Source of the DNA: JANQIV01 sp050117315
Lineage (GTDB): Bacteria; Bacteroidota; Ignavibacteria; Ignavibacteriales; Melioribacteraceae
Direction of reading: 5' to 3'
DNA: 29,264 nt
Assembly: GCA_050117315.1 (NCBI GenBank)
Contig: JASFMY010000087.1
Coordinates: forward strand, 1-29,264
Under the pieces are notes generated by a model, which saw nothing but the letters and a program-made list of their open reading frames with translations, did not search any database and was not told the DNA's origin. Of this stretch, positions 8,668 through 16,080 are shown piece after piece (within the stretch, counting starts at the first letter, position 1; every line of letters begins with the position of its first letter). The translations under genes were made by a program, and so were the position numbers.

Positions 8668-9150
8668 TTTATATATAATTTTACATAAATTACTTTACCT
8701 TTCGCCTTTAAGAAAAGCCTAATATTTTCTTTTAAACTCTCTTTGCAGTATTATCAATTCGTTCGTCATAATTACGACAGCATATTTATAAGAATTCTAT
8801 TATAACAGCTCAAACCAAACAGTAATTAATGATTATTTTGAATCCGTTTTGTCACAAATATTTAACTTCTAAAATATGCATTTTACAGATAAGATTTTCA
8901 AATTGGCTATTAATAGATGTATTACTATTCTTAAATCGTTTCATTTATTTCGTAGGGATGTCAGCCTGACTGCATTTGAGGTAATCTCACCATTCAGTAA
9001 CCGCTTCAATCCTACGATATCTCTAAACCGGCATATTCAGTTATGCTGCCCTTTTTATAAACTCAGCAAATATGCCACCGATTGCTGTCCGCGCTCCGTC
9101 GCCAATCGCCCGTCTCTACTGTTAAATGGTATGATATTAATCAATATGAG

Positions 9151-9287
9151 TTAGCATGCTAGACCGGAGTAAGTTAGCATGCTATATTGGAGCAAGATAG
9201 CATGCTATGTGGGAGTAGAATAGCTTGCTAGGCCGGAGTAAGTTAGCACCTATGTTGGAGCAAGATAGCTTGCTAGTTCATTGTGAG
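9151..9287. repeat. Tandem array of about six 23-bp units with TAGCATGCTA palindromes
   Basis: Units begin at about 9151, 9174, 9197, 9220, 9243 and 9265 (one unit has lost 1 bp). Each has a palindromic core TTAGCATGCTA or ATAGCTTGCTA, then a variable 3-4 bases and GGAGTAAG/GGAGCAAG. The last unit is degenerate, and a further partial copy (GAATGCTAAG) follows. The units alternate GGAGTA and GGAGCA. Confidence 0.85.
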
Positions 9288-9328
9288 ACAGAATGCTAAG
9301 TTGTCTAAAGATATAAGTAGACACATAT

Positions 9329-9428
9329 TTCAGGGTGTGTTGCAAAACTCAATTAGGTTTTCCAATAGCCACGTGCTTTAGAGGGTGTGGCTATGATTAA
9401 TTATTTCACATCTGCAACACACCCTGAA
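9329..9428. mobile_element. MITE-like element, 100 bp, 16-bp terminal inverted repeats
   Basis: Perfect 16-bp inverted repeats TTCAGGGTGTGTTGCA (9329-9344) and TGCAACACACCCTGAA (9413-9428) enclose 68 bp that contain a second inverted repeat, ATAGCCAC (9365-9372) and GTGGCTAT (9387-9394). There is no coding capacity. The outer ends look like insertion-sequence termini. I see no target-site duplication, so transposition is inferred. Confidence 0.6.
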
Positions 9429-9458
9429 TGCCGGAGCTATGAAACACTACATTCATTG

Positions 9459-9552
9459 TTAACCCATGTTGATAAATTTGCCACCAAGTATTTGTTCTTG
9501 TTGACCCCCGAAGAAATTATAACTTAGGATTTTGCCTATCAACTTGGGTTAA
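9459..9552. repeat. Imperfect inverted repeat pair, 15 of 16 bp
   Basis: TTAACCCATGTTGATA (9459-9474) and TATCAACTTGGGTTAA (9537-9552) are inverted copies with one mismatch, 62 bp apart. No gene lies between. It could be a second small non-autonomous element or the remnant of one. Confidence 0.6.
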
Positions 9553-9612
9553 GTTGACGCCTATGTGCCGGGCGGGGCAAATAAAAAAAATGGGTTTCTC
9601 TTACGCCTATTT

Positions 9613-9645
9613 ATAAACCAACTTCCTACAAGGAAGTTGGTTTAT
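9613..9645. repeat. Perfect 15-bp hairpin downstream of fbp
   Basis: ATAAACCAACTTCCT (9613-9627), loop ACA, AGGAAGTTGGTTTAT (9631-9645). It lies 90 bp past the fbp stop and could fold in fbp mRNA, but no T-run follows on either strand, so a classical terminator is not supported. It looks like a dispersed palindromic repeat that could still protect or end the transcript. Confidence 0.7.
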
Positions 9646-9734
9646 TCTATAAATATGAGCAACATAATATTCTTTTTGTTGATGCTTATGGCCGCTGCGG
9701 GGCCCGTGCTATTACGGACTAATTTTTCAGCCGT

Positions 9735-10754
9735 TTATTCTGCTGATTCAGCTTCTTTCAAAAACTTTTCAACAAGCGAAACATCTTCCGGACTTCCAAT
9801 GTAAATAGGCGTTTTTTCGTGCAGATCCTTCGGTTGAATTTCTAATAGACGTTTAAAACCATCAGATGCTTTTCCGCCTGCCTGTTCAACAATAAATGCC
9901 ATTGGGTTGCATTCGTACATCAATCTTAACTTCCCTTTAGGATTTCTCTTATCCTCGGGATAAATGAACAATCCACCGTAAAGTAAATTCCTGTGAATAT
10001 CTGCAACCATAGAACCGATGTACCTTGCTTTATACGGTTTATCTGCAAATTCATCCGACTGAAGATATTTAATGTAATTCTTTAATCCCTGCCGCCAGTG
10101 AAGATAATTTCCTTCGTTGATGGAATAAATCTTACCCTTGGCAGGTGTTTTTATATCTTCGTGTGATAATAAAAACTCACCGAATTGCGGATCAAGAGTA
10201 AAACCGTGAACGCCGTGTCCGGCAGTGTAAACCATCATTGTTGATGAACCGTAGATTATATACCCGGCAGCAACCTGTTTGTGTCCCGGCTGCAGGCAGT
10301 CCTCAAGAGTTCCGGGCTCACCGGGTGAGGTGATTCTTTTATAAATTGAAAATATAGTCCCGATACTCACATTTACGTCAATATTTGACGACCCGTCCAG
10401 CGGATCAAATAATAAAACGTATTTTCCGATTCGATGTTTTTTGGGAATGTGTATTATGTTTTCCTTTTCCTCGGAAGCCATCACGCAAAAATACCCGCCG
10501 TGATCCATTGCACGTATCAGCATATCGTGCGCGAACATATCAAGCTTTTTAACTTGCTCGCCGTGAACATTTTCATCCCCGGTAAAACCAAGTATATCTA
10601 CAAGCCCGGCTTTATTAACTTCCATTGAAATTGCTTTTGCTGCCAGTCCAAGTTGATCCAGTAGGTTTGATAGTTCACCGGTTGCTTCCGGATGCATTCT
10701 TTCGCCTTCAAGTATGTGGCGGTTTAAAGTCATAAAGCGTCTTTTTTTAGTCAT
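9735..10754 (-). CDS. fbp: Fructose-1,6-bisphosphatase, class I
   Basis: 339 aa, normal length for the family. The enzyme removes the 1-phosphate from fructose 1,6-bisphosphate in gluconeogenesis, in the cytoplasm. Visible motifs are the metal-binding acidic pair E95-E96 (MASEEKEN), the signature LLFDPLDGSSNID (114-126, metal ligands D117 and D120), the substrate-phosphate region YIGSMVADIHRNLLYGG, and KLRLMYECNPMAFIVEQAGG near the C-terminus. The ATG overlaps the stop of the upstream ABC gene by 4 bases (ATGA) and has AGGAGAG just upstream inside that gene, so the two are translationally coupled. A metabolic gene at the end of an exporter operon is probably incidental. Confidence 0.96.
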   Translation of the reverse strand: MTKKRRFMTLNRHILEGERMHPEATGELSNLLDQLGLAAKAISMEVNKAGLVDILGFTGDENVHGEQVKKLDMFAHDMLIRAMDHGGYFCVMASEEKENIIHIPKKHRIGKYVLLFDPLDGSSNIDVNVSIGTIFSIYKRITSPGEPGTLEDCLQPGHKQVAAGYIIYGSSTMMVYTAGHGVHGFTLDPQFGEFLLSHEDIKTPAKGKIYSINEGNYLHWRQGLKNYIKYLQSDEFADKPYKARYIGSMVADIHRNLLYGGLFIYPEDKRNPKGKLRLMYECNPMAFIVEQAGGKASDGFKRLLEIQPKDLHEKTPIYIGSPEDVSLVEKFLKEAESAE

Positions 10755-12574
10755 CTTCTCTCCTGATTAATGGCAATCCCCTCTTTGGGAGCCGATCTGC
10801 TTATTTCCTGATCCATGTACTGCAATTGATAGAGTTTATAGTAAATACCTTTTTGTGCAAGTAATTCCTGGTGTGTGCCCGCTTCTCTTAATTCGCCTTT
10901 GTGCATTACCAGAATTTTATCGGCATTTTGAATGGTAGATAATCTATGTGCTATCACAATTGAAGTTCTGCCGACGAGTAATTTTTCAATTGCGTTTTGA
11001 ATTAATATTTCAGTTTCTGTATCAATGCTTGATGTAGCCTCATCGAGAATTAATATCTGGGGATCATAAGCAAGTGCCCGTGCAAATGAGATCAATTGTT
11101 TCTGCCCTACGCTTAATGTTGAACCTTTCTCTTTTACTTCTTCGTCGTATTTACCCGGCAATTCCTCGATAAACTTTGAAGCGCCGACTACTTCCGCGGC
11201 TTTTTTTACATCATCACCGGAAATATTTGGTGATCCCAAACTTATGTTTGATTTTATTGTACCTGAAAATAAAAATACATCCTGTAATACAACCGAAACA
11301 TATTTTCTTAAATCCCTTTTATCTATTTCACGGATATCTTTCCCGTCAATGCAGATACTGCCTTTTTGAATATCATAAAACCTTGTGAGAATATTTATTA
11401 TGCTTGTTTTACCTGCGCCGGTAGCTCCAACTATAGCAATAGTTTCACCGGGATTTATCGTAAACGAGATATCCTTTAAAACATACTCGCCGGGATTGTA
11501 AGAAAACCATACATTATTAAATTCAATTTTCCCTTTTACCTGTTCAAGTTTAGCAGGGTTACCCGGATTTTGCACAAATGTTTTGTTGTCCAATAATTTA
11601 AAAATTCTTTCGGATGAAGCCATTGCTGTCTGCATGATATTATACTTTTCCGAAAGATCGCGGATAGGTCTGAAAAACATTTCAACGTATTGAATAAACG
11701 CAAACAACACACCGATTGTTAAAGTACCCTGAATTACATTACCGCCGCCGTACCATATAATAAGGGCAAAGGCGGAGGAACTTAACAATTCAACCGTTGG
11801 ATAAAATATTGCGTAGTAAAAAACACCTTTTATATTTGCATCACGGTGTGCAGCGTTGATTTCAGAGAACTCTTTTTCTTCTTCTTTTTCTTTTGAAAAT
11901 ATCTGAACAATGTTCATCCCGGTTACATGTTCCTGCATATAAGAATTCAACCTTGCAAGATGATACCTGATGTTGCGGTATGAGTCCCTAACTTTCTTTC
12001 TGAATAAAAAAGTGGCGTAAACAAGAACCGGTAAAACAAACAATGTAACTAAAGCCAGATCCCAGGACATAAAAAACATAAAGACAAAAATCCAGATAAT
12101 AATAAATATATCACTGAACACCATTACAATGCCCGATGAGAACAGCTCGTTTAATGATTCAACATCGTTGGTAACTCGTGTTACTATCCTGCCTATCGGA
12201 GTTTTGTCAAAATATTTCAATGCAAGTTTTTGAACGTGACTAAAAAGTCTTACACGCAGATCGTAAATAATTTTTTGACCCATTAACTGGGTAAAGTAAG
12301 TAAGCAGGTACTGCATAAAAGCCTGGAACAACAATACACCGATTAAAAGGACGGCAATTAAAATTAATCCGCTGTAATCGTTCTGAGCGATGTAATCATC
12401 AATAGCTATCTTCGTAAGCAGGGGTCTTAAAGCAGGAAGCCCGGCAACAATTAAATTAAGTATAATTGCCAGCACAACATGTTTTCTATAAGGCTTAACA
12501 AAACCCAGCAGCCGTTTCATTAAAACCGAATCGTACGCTTTCCCTAATATTTCATCATCAACGTGCTGCGACAT
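10751..12574 (-). CDS. ABC exporter half-transporter, catalytically competent subunit
   Basis: 607 aa, type IV ABC exporter: transmembrane domain with six helices (about 33-300), then the nucleotide-binding domain. Walker A GATGAGKT (383-390), Q-loop Q430, signature LSVGQ (487-491, second glycine replaced by valine), Walker B ILILDE with catalytic E512, and switch H543. With the next gene upstream it should form a heterodimer in the inner membrane like TM287/288 or LmrCD. This subunit supplies the good Walker B of the consensus site and the weakened signature of the degenerate site. Substrate unknown (lipid, peptide or drug). The gap to the partner gene is 6 bp; fbp overlaps its 3' end by 4 bp. 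Confidence 0.93.
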   Translation of the reverse strand: MSQHVDDEILGKAYDSVLMKRLLGFVKPYRKHVVLAIILNLIVAGLPALRPLLTKIAIDDYIAQNDYSGLILIAVLLIGVLLFQAFMQYLLTYFTQLMGQKIIYDLRVRLFSHVQKLALKYFDKTPIGRIVTRVTNDVESLNELFSSGIVMVFSDIFIIIWIFVFMFFMSWDLALVTLFVLPVLVYATFLFRKKVRDSYRNIRYHLARLNSYMQEHVTGMNIVQIFSKEKEEEKEFSEINAAHRDANIKGVFYYAIFYPTVELLSSSAFALIIWYGGGNVIQGTLTIGVLFAFIQYVEMFFRPIRDLSEKYNIMQTAMASSERIFKLLDNKTFVQNPGNPAKLEQVKGKIEFNNVWFSYNPGEYVLKDISFTINPGETIAIVGATGAGKTSIINILTRFYDIQKGSICIDGKDIREIDKRDLRKYVSVVLQDVFLFSGTIKSNISLGSPNISGDDVKKAAEVVGASKFIEELPGKYDEEVKEKGSTLSVGQKQLISFARALAYDPQILILDEATSSIDTETEILIQNAIEKLLVGRTSIVIAHRLSTIQNADKILVMHKGELREAGTHQELLAQKGIYYKLYQLQYMDQEISRSAPKEGIAINQERR

Positions 12575-12580
12575 AACTAC

Positions 12581-14329
12581 CTATGTTAATTCTTTTAATT
12601 CTTCTTCCAATAATTGTTTGAAATGAAGGTCGGCATAAATTCCTTCTTTAGCAACCAATTCATCATGAGTTCCTTCTTCTGCTATTCTGCCTTTATCAAG
12701 CACGTAAATTTTATCCGTATCTTTTACGGTAGATATTCTATGACTTATTATAATGCTTGTTCTTCCAACCATAAATTCTTTTAAATTGTTTAATATCTCT
12801 TCTTCCGTATGTGTATCTACAGCGGAAAATGAATCATCAAGAATTAATATTTTAGGATGGATTGCGAGGGCCCTAGCCAGGCACGAACGCTGCTTTTGAC
12901 CACCGCTTAAGGTAATGCCCCTTTCGCCGAGAATAGTGTTATAGCCTTTTGGGAAACCTTCCACGTCTTTATCAAGTCTTGAAATCTTAGCCGCCCATTC
13001 AGCTATTTCTTTGCTGCCGTTTTTTGTGCCGTATAAAATATTGTTTTGCAGAGTATCCGAAAACAAAAAAGTTTCCTGTGATACCAACCCAATATTTTCT
13101 CTTAATACTTTTAACGGTATTGATTTTATATCGTTTCCGTCAATTAGTATTTGTCCCCCGGTTGCATCGTATAATCTTGGTATTAAATTTATTAAAGAAG
13201 TTTTACCGACACCGGTTTTACCGATAATAGCAATTGTCCGACCTTTTTCAATTGTGCAATTTATGTTGCTTAAAACATCCGGAAGATTTTTTCTATACTT
13301 GAATGAAACATTTTTAAATTCAATTTTGCCGTTAATACTGTTAGTTGCATAACTCGTCTGCGGGCCGTCTTTGATTTCCAGTTCTTCGTCCATAATTTTA
13401 TTCAGCCTTTTCATACTTGCAGCTGCCTGCTGAATAATGTTAAGCACCCATCCAATGGCAATCATAGGCCAGATAAGCATTCCAAGATACATTGTAAAAG
13501 CGGTAATATCGCCAATTGTCAGCGATCCGTTTATCACCATTGATCCGCCGACCGATATTACAATTATTAATGAAATACCCGTTATTAAAAACAATATAGG
13601 CGCGAACAAAGCTTGGATACGAATCTTATCCATATTTCTTTCAAGGTATTCACGGCTGAGGATTGTAAAACTTTCAATTTCGTATTGCTCTCTTACGTAT
13701 GATTTAATAACACGTATACCGGAAAAGTTTTCCTGCGCCCTTGTTGTTAAGTCGGAAAATTTCTCCTGAATTTTTGTAAATCTTTCGTGGATCTTTTTGC
13801 TTAGCTTATAAACAAAATACGAAAGCAACGGCAGAGGGAGCAGTGCATAAAGAGTAAGCAACGGACTAATAGAAATGAATATCGATATGATTATTACGGA
13901 ACGGACAAATGTATCAACCGAATACATAACCGCAGGTCCTACATACATGCGCACGGCACTAACGTCGTTAGTTGCATGCGCCATTAAATCGCCGGTAGAT
14001 TTGTTCTGGAAAAATCTTAACGGGAGTTTTTGAATGTAAGTCCAAAAGTCCTGGCGGAGATCGTATTCAATTTCGCGGGATACTACAATGATGGTTTGCC
14101 TTATGGAAAACCTGAAAATACCGCCTACTAAAGCAGCCCCCAAAACCAGCAAAGCGTTTCTTATTAGAGCTTCGTGATTTATTACCTGCTTTAAACCGTC
14201 GATTGTATCTTTTATGATAAGGGGAACAAATACCTGTGCCGAATTGGACACAAGAATAAATAAAATACCGAGAGCAAGTTTGTTTTTATATTTTAAAAAA
14301 TATTTATTTAGTAGAAGTAAACTTCTCAT
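12581..14329 (-). CDS. ABC exporter half-transporter, degenerate-site subunit
   Basis: 582 aa, same architecture as its neighbour: six transmembrane helices (about 15-305) then the nucleotide-binding domain with Walker A GKTGVGKT (370-377), Q418, a canonical signature LSGGQ (474-478), Walker B ILILDD where the catalytic glutamate is aspartate (D499), and H530. The Glu-to-Asp change together with the partner's altered signature gives one degenerate and one consensus ATP site, as known for heterodimeric exporters. The start codon overlaps the serS stop by one base (TAATG) and no separate ribosome binding site is visible, so translation is probably coupled to serS. Confidence 0.93.
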   Translation of the reverse strand: MRSLLLLNKYFLKYKNKLALGILFILVSNSAQVFVPLIIKDTIDGLKQVINHEALIRNALLVLGAALVGGIFRFSIRQTIIVVSREIEYDLRQDFWTYIQKLPLRFFQNKSTGDLMAHATNDVSAVRMYVGPAVMYSVDTFVRSVIIISIFISISPLLTLYALLPLPLLSYFVYKLSKKIHERFTKIQEKFSDLTTRAQENFSGIRVIKSYVREQYEIESFTILSREYLERNMDKIRIQALFAPILFLITGISLIIVISVGGSMVINGSLTIGDITAFTMYLGMLIWPMIAIGWVLNIIQQAAASMKRLNKIMDEELEIKDGPQTSYATNSINGKIEFKNVSFKYRKNLPDVLSNINCTIEKGRTIAIIGKTGVGKTSLINLIPRLYDATGGQILIDGNDIKSIPLKVLRENIGLVSQETFLFSDTLQNNILYGTKNGSKEIAEWAAKISRLDKDVEGFPKGYNTILGERGITLSGGQKQRSCLARALAIHPKILILDDSFSAVDTHTEEEILNNLKEFMVGRTSIIISHRISTVKDTDKIYVLDKGRIAEEGTHDELVAKEGIYADLHFKQLLEEELKELT

Positions 14330-15606
14330 TATTCAATTATTTTGAAACCAGTGTACTTTTGCAGCACTTCCGGTACAATAACCTTTCCTTCAGGTGTCTG
14401 GTAATTTTCGAGAATGGAAACCATCAACCTGCTTGTTGCCAAACCTGAACCATTTAGTGTGTGAGTAAATTCAACTTTTTTTGTTTCTTCGTTTCTATAT
14501 CTTATTGATGCACGGCGCGCCTGGAAGTCTTCAAAGTTACTGCATGAAGAAGCTTCAAGCCATTTATTTTCGGCCGGCGACCATGTTTCGATGTCGTAAC
14601 ATTTTGCTGCCGCAAAACTTAAATCACCTGTGCAGAGCTGTAAAATTCTGTAAGGAATTTTTAAAGCCTGTAAAATATCTTCTGCATCGTTTACCAGCTT
14701 TTCCAGTTCGTCGTAAGAAGTTTCCGGCTTAACGATTTTTACCATTTCAACTTTGTTAAACTGGTGAACTCTCAAAAATCCTTTTGATTCTTTTCCGTAT
14801 GAACCCGCTTCTCTTCTGAAGCATGCAGTATAACCAACATATTTCATGGGCAGTTCGGTTTCATTTAATATTTCTTTTCTGTGTAAATTCGTAATGGGCA
14901 CTTCTGCTGTTGGAATTGGGTACAAGCCGTCTTTTTCGCATGTGTACATATCCTCAGCCATTTTAGGAAGTTGTCCCGTACCTTTCATTGAATCTTCGTT
15001 CACCATTAGCGGCGGCATAACTTCTGTATACCCGTGCTCAGATAAATGTAGATCGAGCATGTAATTAATTAACGCTCTTTCAAGTGTTGCACCCTTGCCT
15101 ACATAAACCGGGAAACCCGAGCCACTGATTTTTGCCCCCCTGTCAAAATCCAGTATGTTAAGTTTTTTCCCCAGCTCAATATGATCTAAGATTGTTTCTT
15201 CGTTTTCAAAAGTAAATCTATCCGGCAGCCATTGTCTTGCTTCAATATTGTCATCAGCACTTTTTCCAACGGGTACACTTTCATGCGGTAAGTTCGGGAC
15301 CCACATCAGCAAGTCGTTCAGTTTGTCTTCAATCTCTCTAACTTTATCATCAAGGTCTTTTATTTCATCTGATACACTTTTCATTTCCGCTATAATCTGA
15401 TCAGCATTCTCACCGGCTTTTTTAAGTTTACCTACTTCCTGCGATACTTTATTTCTTTTTGCTTTTAACTCTTCAACTTTTTGAAGGTTCGCTCTTTTCT
15501 CTTTGTCTAAGGATAAAATTTCATCAACAGTATCTCGCTCGTTTTTATTCGCAATTCCTTGTTTTACAAGTTCAGGATTTTCTCTAATAAATTTGATGTC
15601 TAACAT
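14329..15606 (-). CDS. serS: Seryl-tRNA synthetase
   Basis: 425 aa, usual length. It charges tRNA-Ser with serine. The N-terminal antiparallel coiled coil (about 30-105, rich in K and E) binds the long variable arm of tRNA-Ser. The class II core shows motif 2 as FRREAGSYGKESKGFLRVHQF and motif 3 as NGSGLATSRLMVSILENYQ. GAGAGTG lies 7 nt before the ATG. The gene is separated from leuS only by the GxxExxY unit, suggesting that leuS and serS were once adjacent. It is followed without a gap by the two ABC exporter genes. Confidence 0.97.
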   Translation of the reverse strand: MLDIKFIRENPELVKQGIANKNERDTVDEILSLDKEKRANLQKVEELKAKRNKVSQEVGKLKKAGENADQIIAEMKSVSDEIKDLDDKVREIEDKLNDLLMWVPNLPHESVPVGKSADDNIEARQWLPDRFTFENEETILDHIELGKKLNILDFDRGAKISGSGFPVYVGKGATLERALINYMLDLHLSEHGYTEVMPPLMVNEDSMKGTGQLPKMAEDMYTCEKDGLYPIPTAEVPITNLHRKEILNETELPMKYVGYTACFRREAGSYGKESKGFLRVHQFNKVEMVKIVKPETSYDELEKLVNDAEDILQALKIPYRILQLCTGDLSFAAAKCYDIETWSPAENKWLEASSCSNFEDFQARRASIRYRNEETKKVEFTHTLNGSGLATSRLMVSILENYQTPEGKVIVPEVLQKYTGFKIIE

Positions 15607-15629
15607 TTTATCACTCTCTATTTTTAATG

Positions 15630-16073
15630 GAACGCAGATTATTATGATTTTTATGATTTAAATTCCGAAGCAAATACTTTTCTTTTGAATTCAGGTTTCT
15701 TACCGAAATTCAAAAGTAACCCGACTTCAATATTAGTTGCTTTTAAATAATTCGTTAATTGACATTCATGTTCTTCACATAAACTTTCTGCTGCTTTTAA
15801 TTCAATAATTACTTTATCTTCCACAATTATATCAGCAAAATATTCACCGACTTTTTTATTATCATAAAATACATCAATCGGTTTCTGTTTCTCACAATTT
15901 AATCCAAATTTACCTAATTCTATCATCATCGAATTTTCATAAACCTTCTCTAAAAATCCATAACCTAATTTGTTATAAACATTATAATAAGCTTTTATAA
16001 TTTTCTCTGTTATCTCAGTATGTTGAAAATTATTTATCATAACAAATCATAACGATCATAAAAATCTGCGTTC
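15630..16073. mobile_element. 444-bp unit bounded by 30-bp inverted repeats, carrying the GxxExxY gene
   Basis: The ends are 15630-15659 and 16044-16073. Read inward from the right end, the terminus contains CTGCGTTC on its outer side and two ATCATAA-type blocks inside. The two 30-mers match as inverted copies at 27 of 30 positions (mismatches at offsets 10, 11 and 19). The only gene fills the interior completely: its ATG is 3 bp from the right repeat and its stop lies inside the left repeat. The unit occupies nearly all the space between leuS and serS. Mobility is inferred; there is no transposase and no evident target-site duplication. Confidence 0.65.
15651..16040 (-). CDS. GxxExxY protein, PD-(D/E)XK nuclease-like
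   Basis: 129 aa. The family name motif is present as G28-F-L-E31-K-V-Y34, and a PD-(D/E)XK-like core follows: D70 in EYFADIIVEDK, then E80-L-K82, with Q94 and Y98 in QLTNYLKA. This is the full length of the family (about 120-130 aa). The family is widespread in Bacteroidota, Ignavibacteria and other phyla as scattered solitary copies; the structural fold suggests a nuclease, but no biological role is established as far as I know. There is no ribosome binding site: the bases before the ATG are the inverted repeat itself. It is inserted between leuS and serS, on the same strand, and so would be read by their transcript. Confidence 0.88.
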   Translation of the reverse strand: MINNFQHTEITEKIIKAYYNVYNKLGYGFLEKVYENSMMIELGKFGLNCEKQKPIDVFYDNKKVGEYFADIIVEDKVIIELKAAESLCEEHECQLTNYLKATNIEVGLLLNFGKKPEFKRKVFASEFKS

Positions 16074-16080
16074 TATTTTT

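Larger units (their letters stand above)
8668..9734. other. Repeat-rich gene-free region
   Basis: About 1070 bases between the kinase gene and fbp with no credible coding region. 8668-9072 is AT-rich and shows nothing I can name. 9074-9115 is a locally GC-rich patch. Then come a 23-bp tandem array (9151-9287), a 100-bp inverted-repeat element (9329-9428), a second inverted-repeat pair (9459-9552) and a perfect hairpin (9613-9645). The clustering suggests a landing site for small non-coding elements. Confidence 0.6.

Noticed and set aside
9074..9110. Thiolase-like peptide AIGDGARTAIGG on the minus strand, possible pseudogene
   Set aside because: Only about 12 residues match; the following sequence does not continue as thiolase in any frame. 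The GC-rich patch with CGATTG/CAATCG inverted bits looks more like a small dispersed repeat.
8876..9154. 92-codon plus-strand reading frame
   Set aside because: No ribosome binding site, no recognisable composition or domain, and it runs into the 23-bp repeat array.
9565..9804. 79-codon plus-strand reading frame (GANKKNGFLLRLFINQLPTR...)
   Set aside because: It spans the perfect hairpin and then runs antisense into fbp; a repeat-derived frame.
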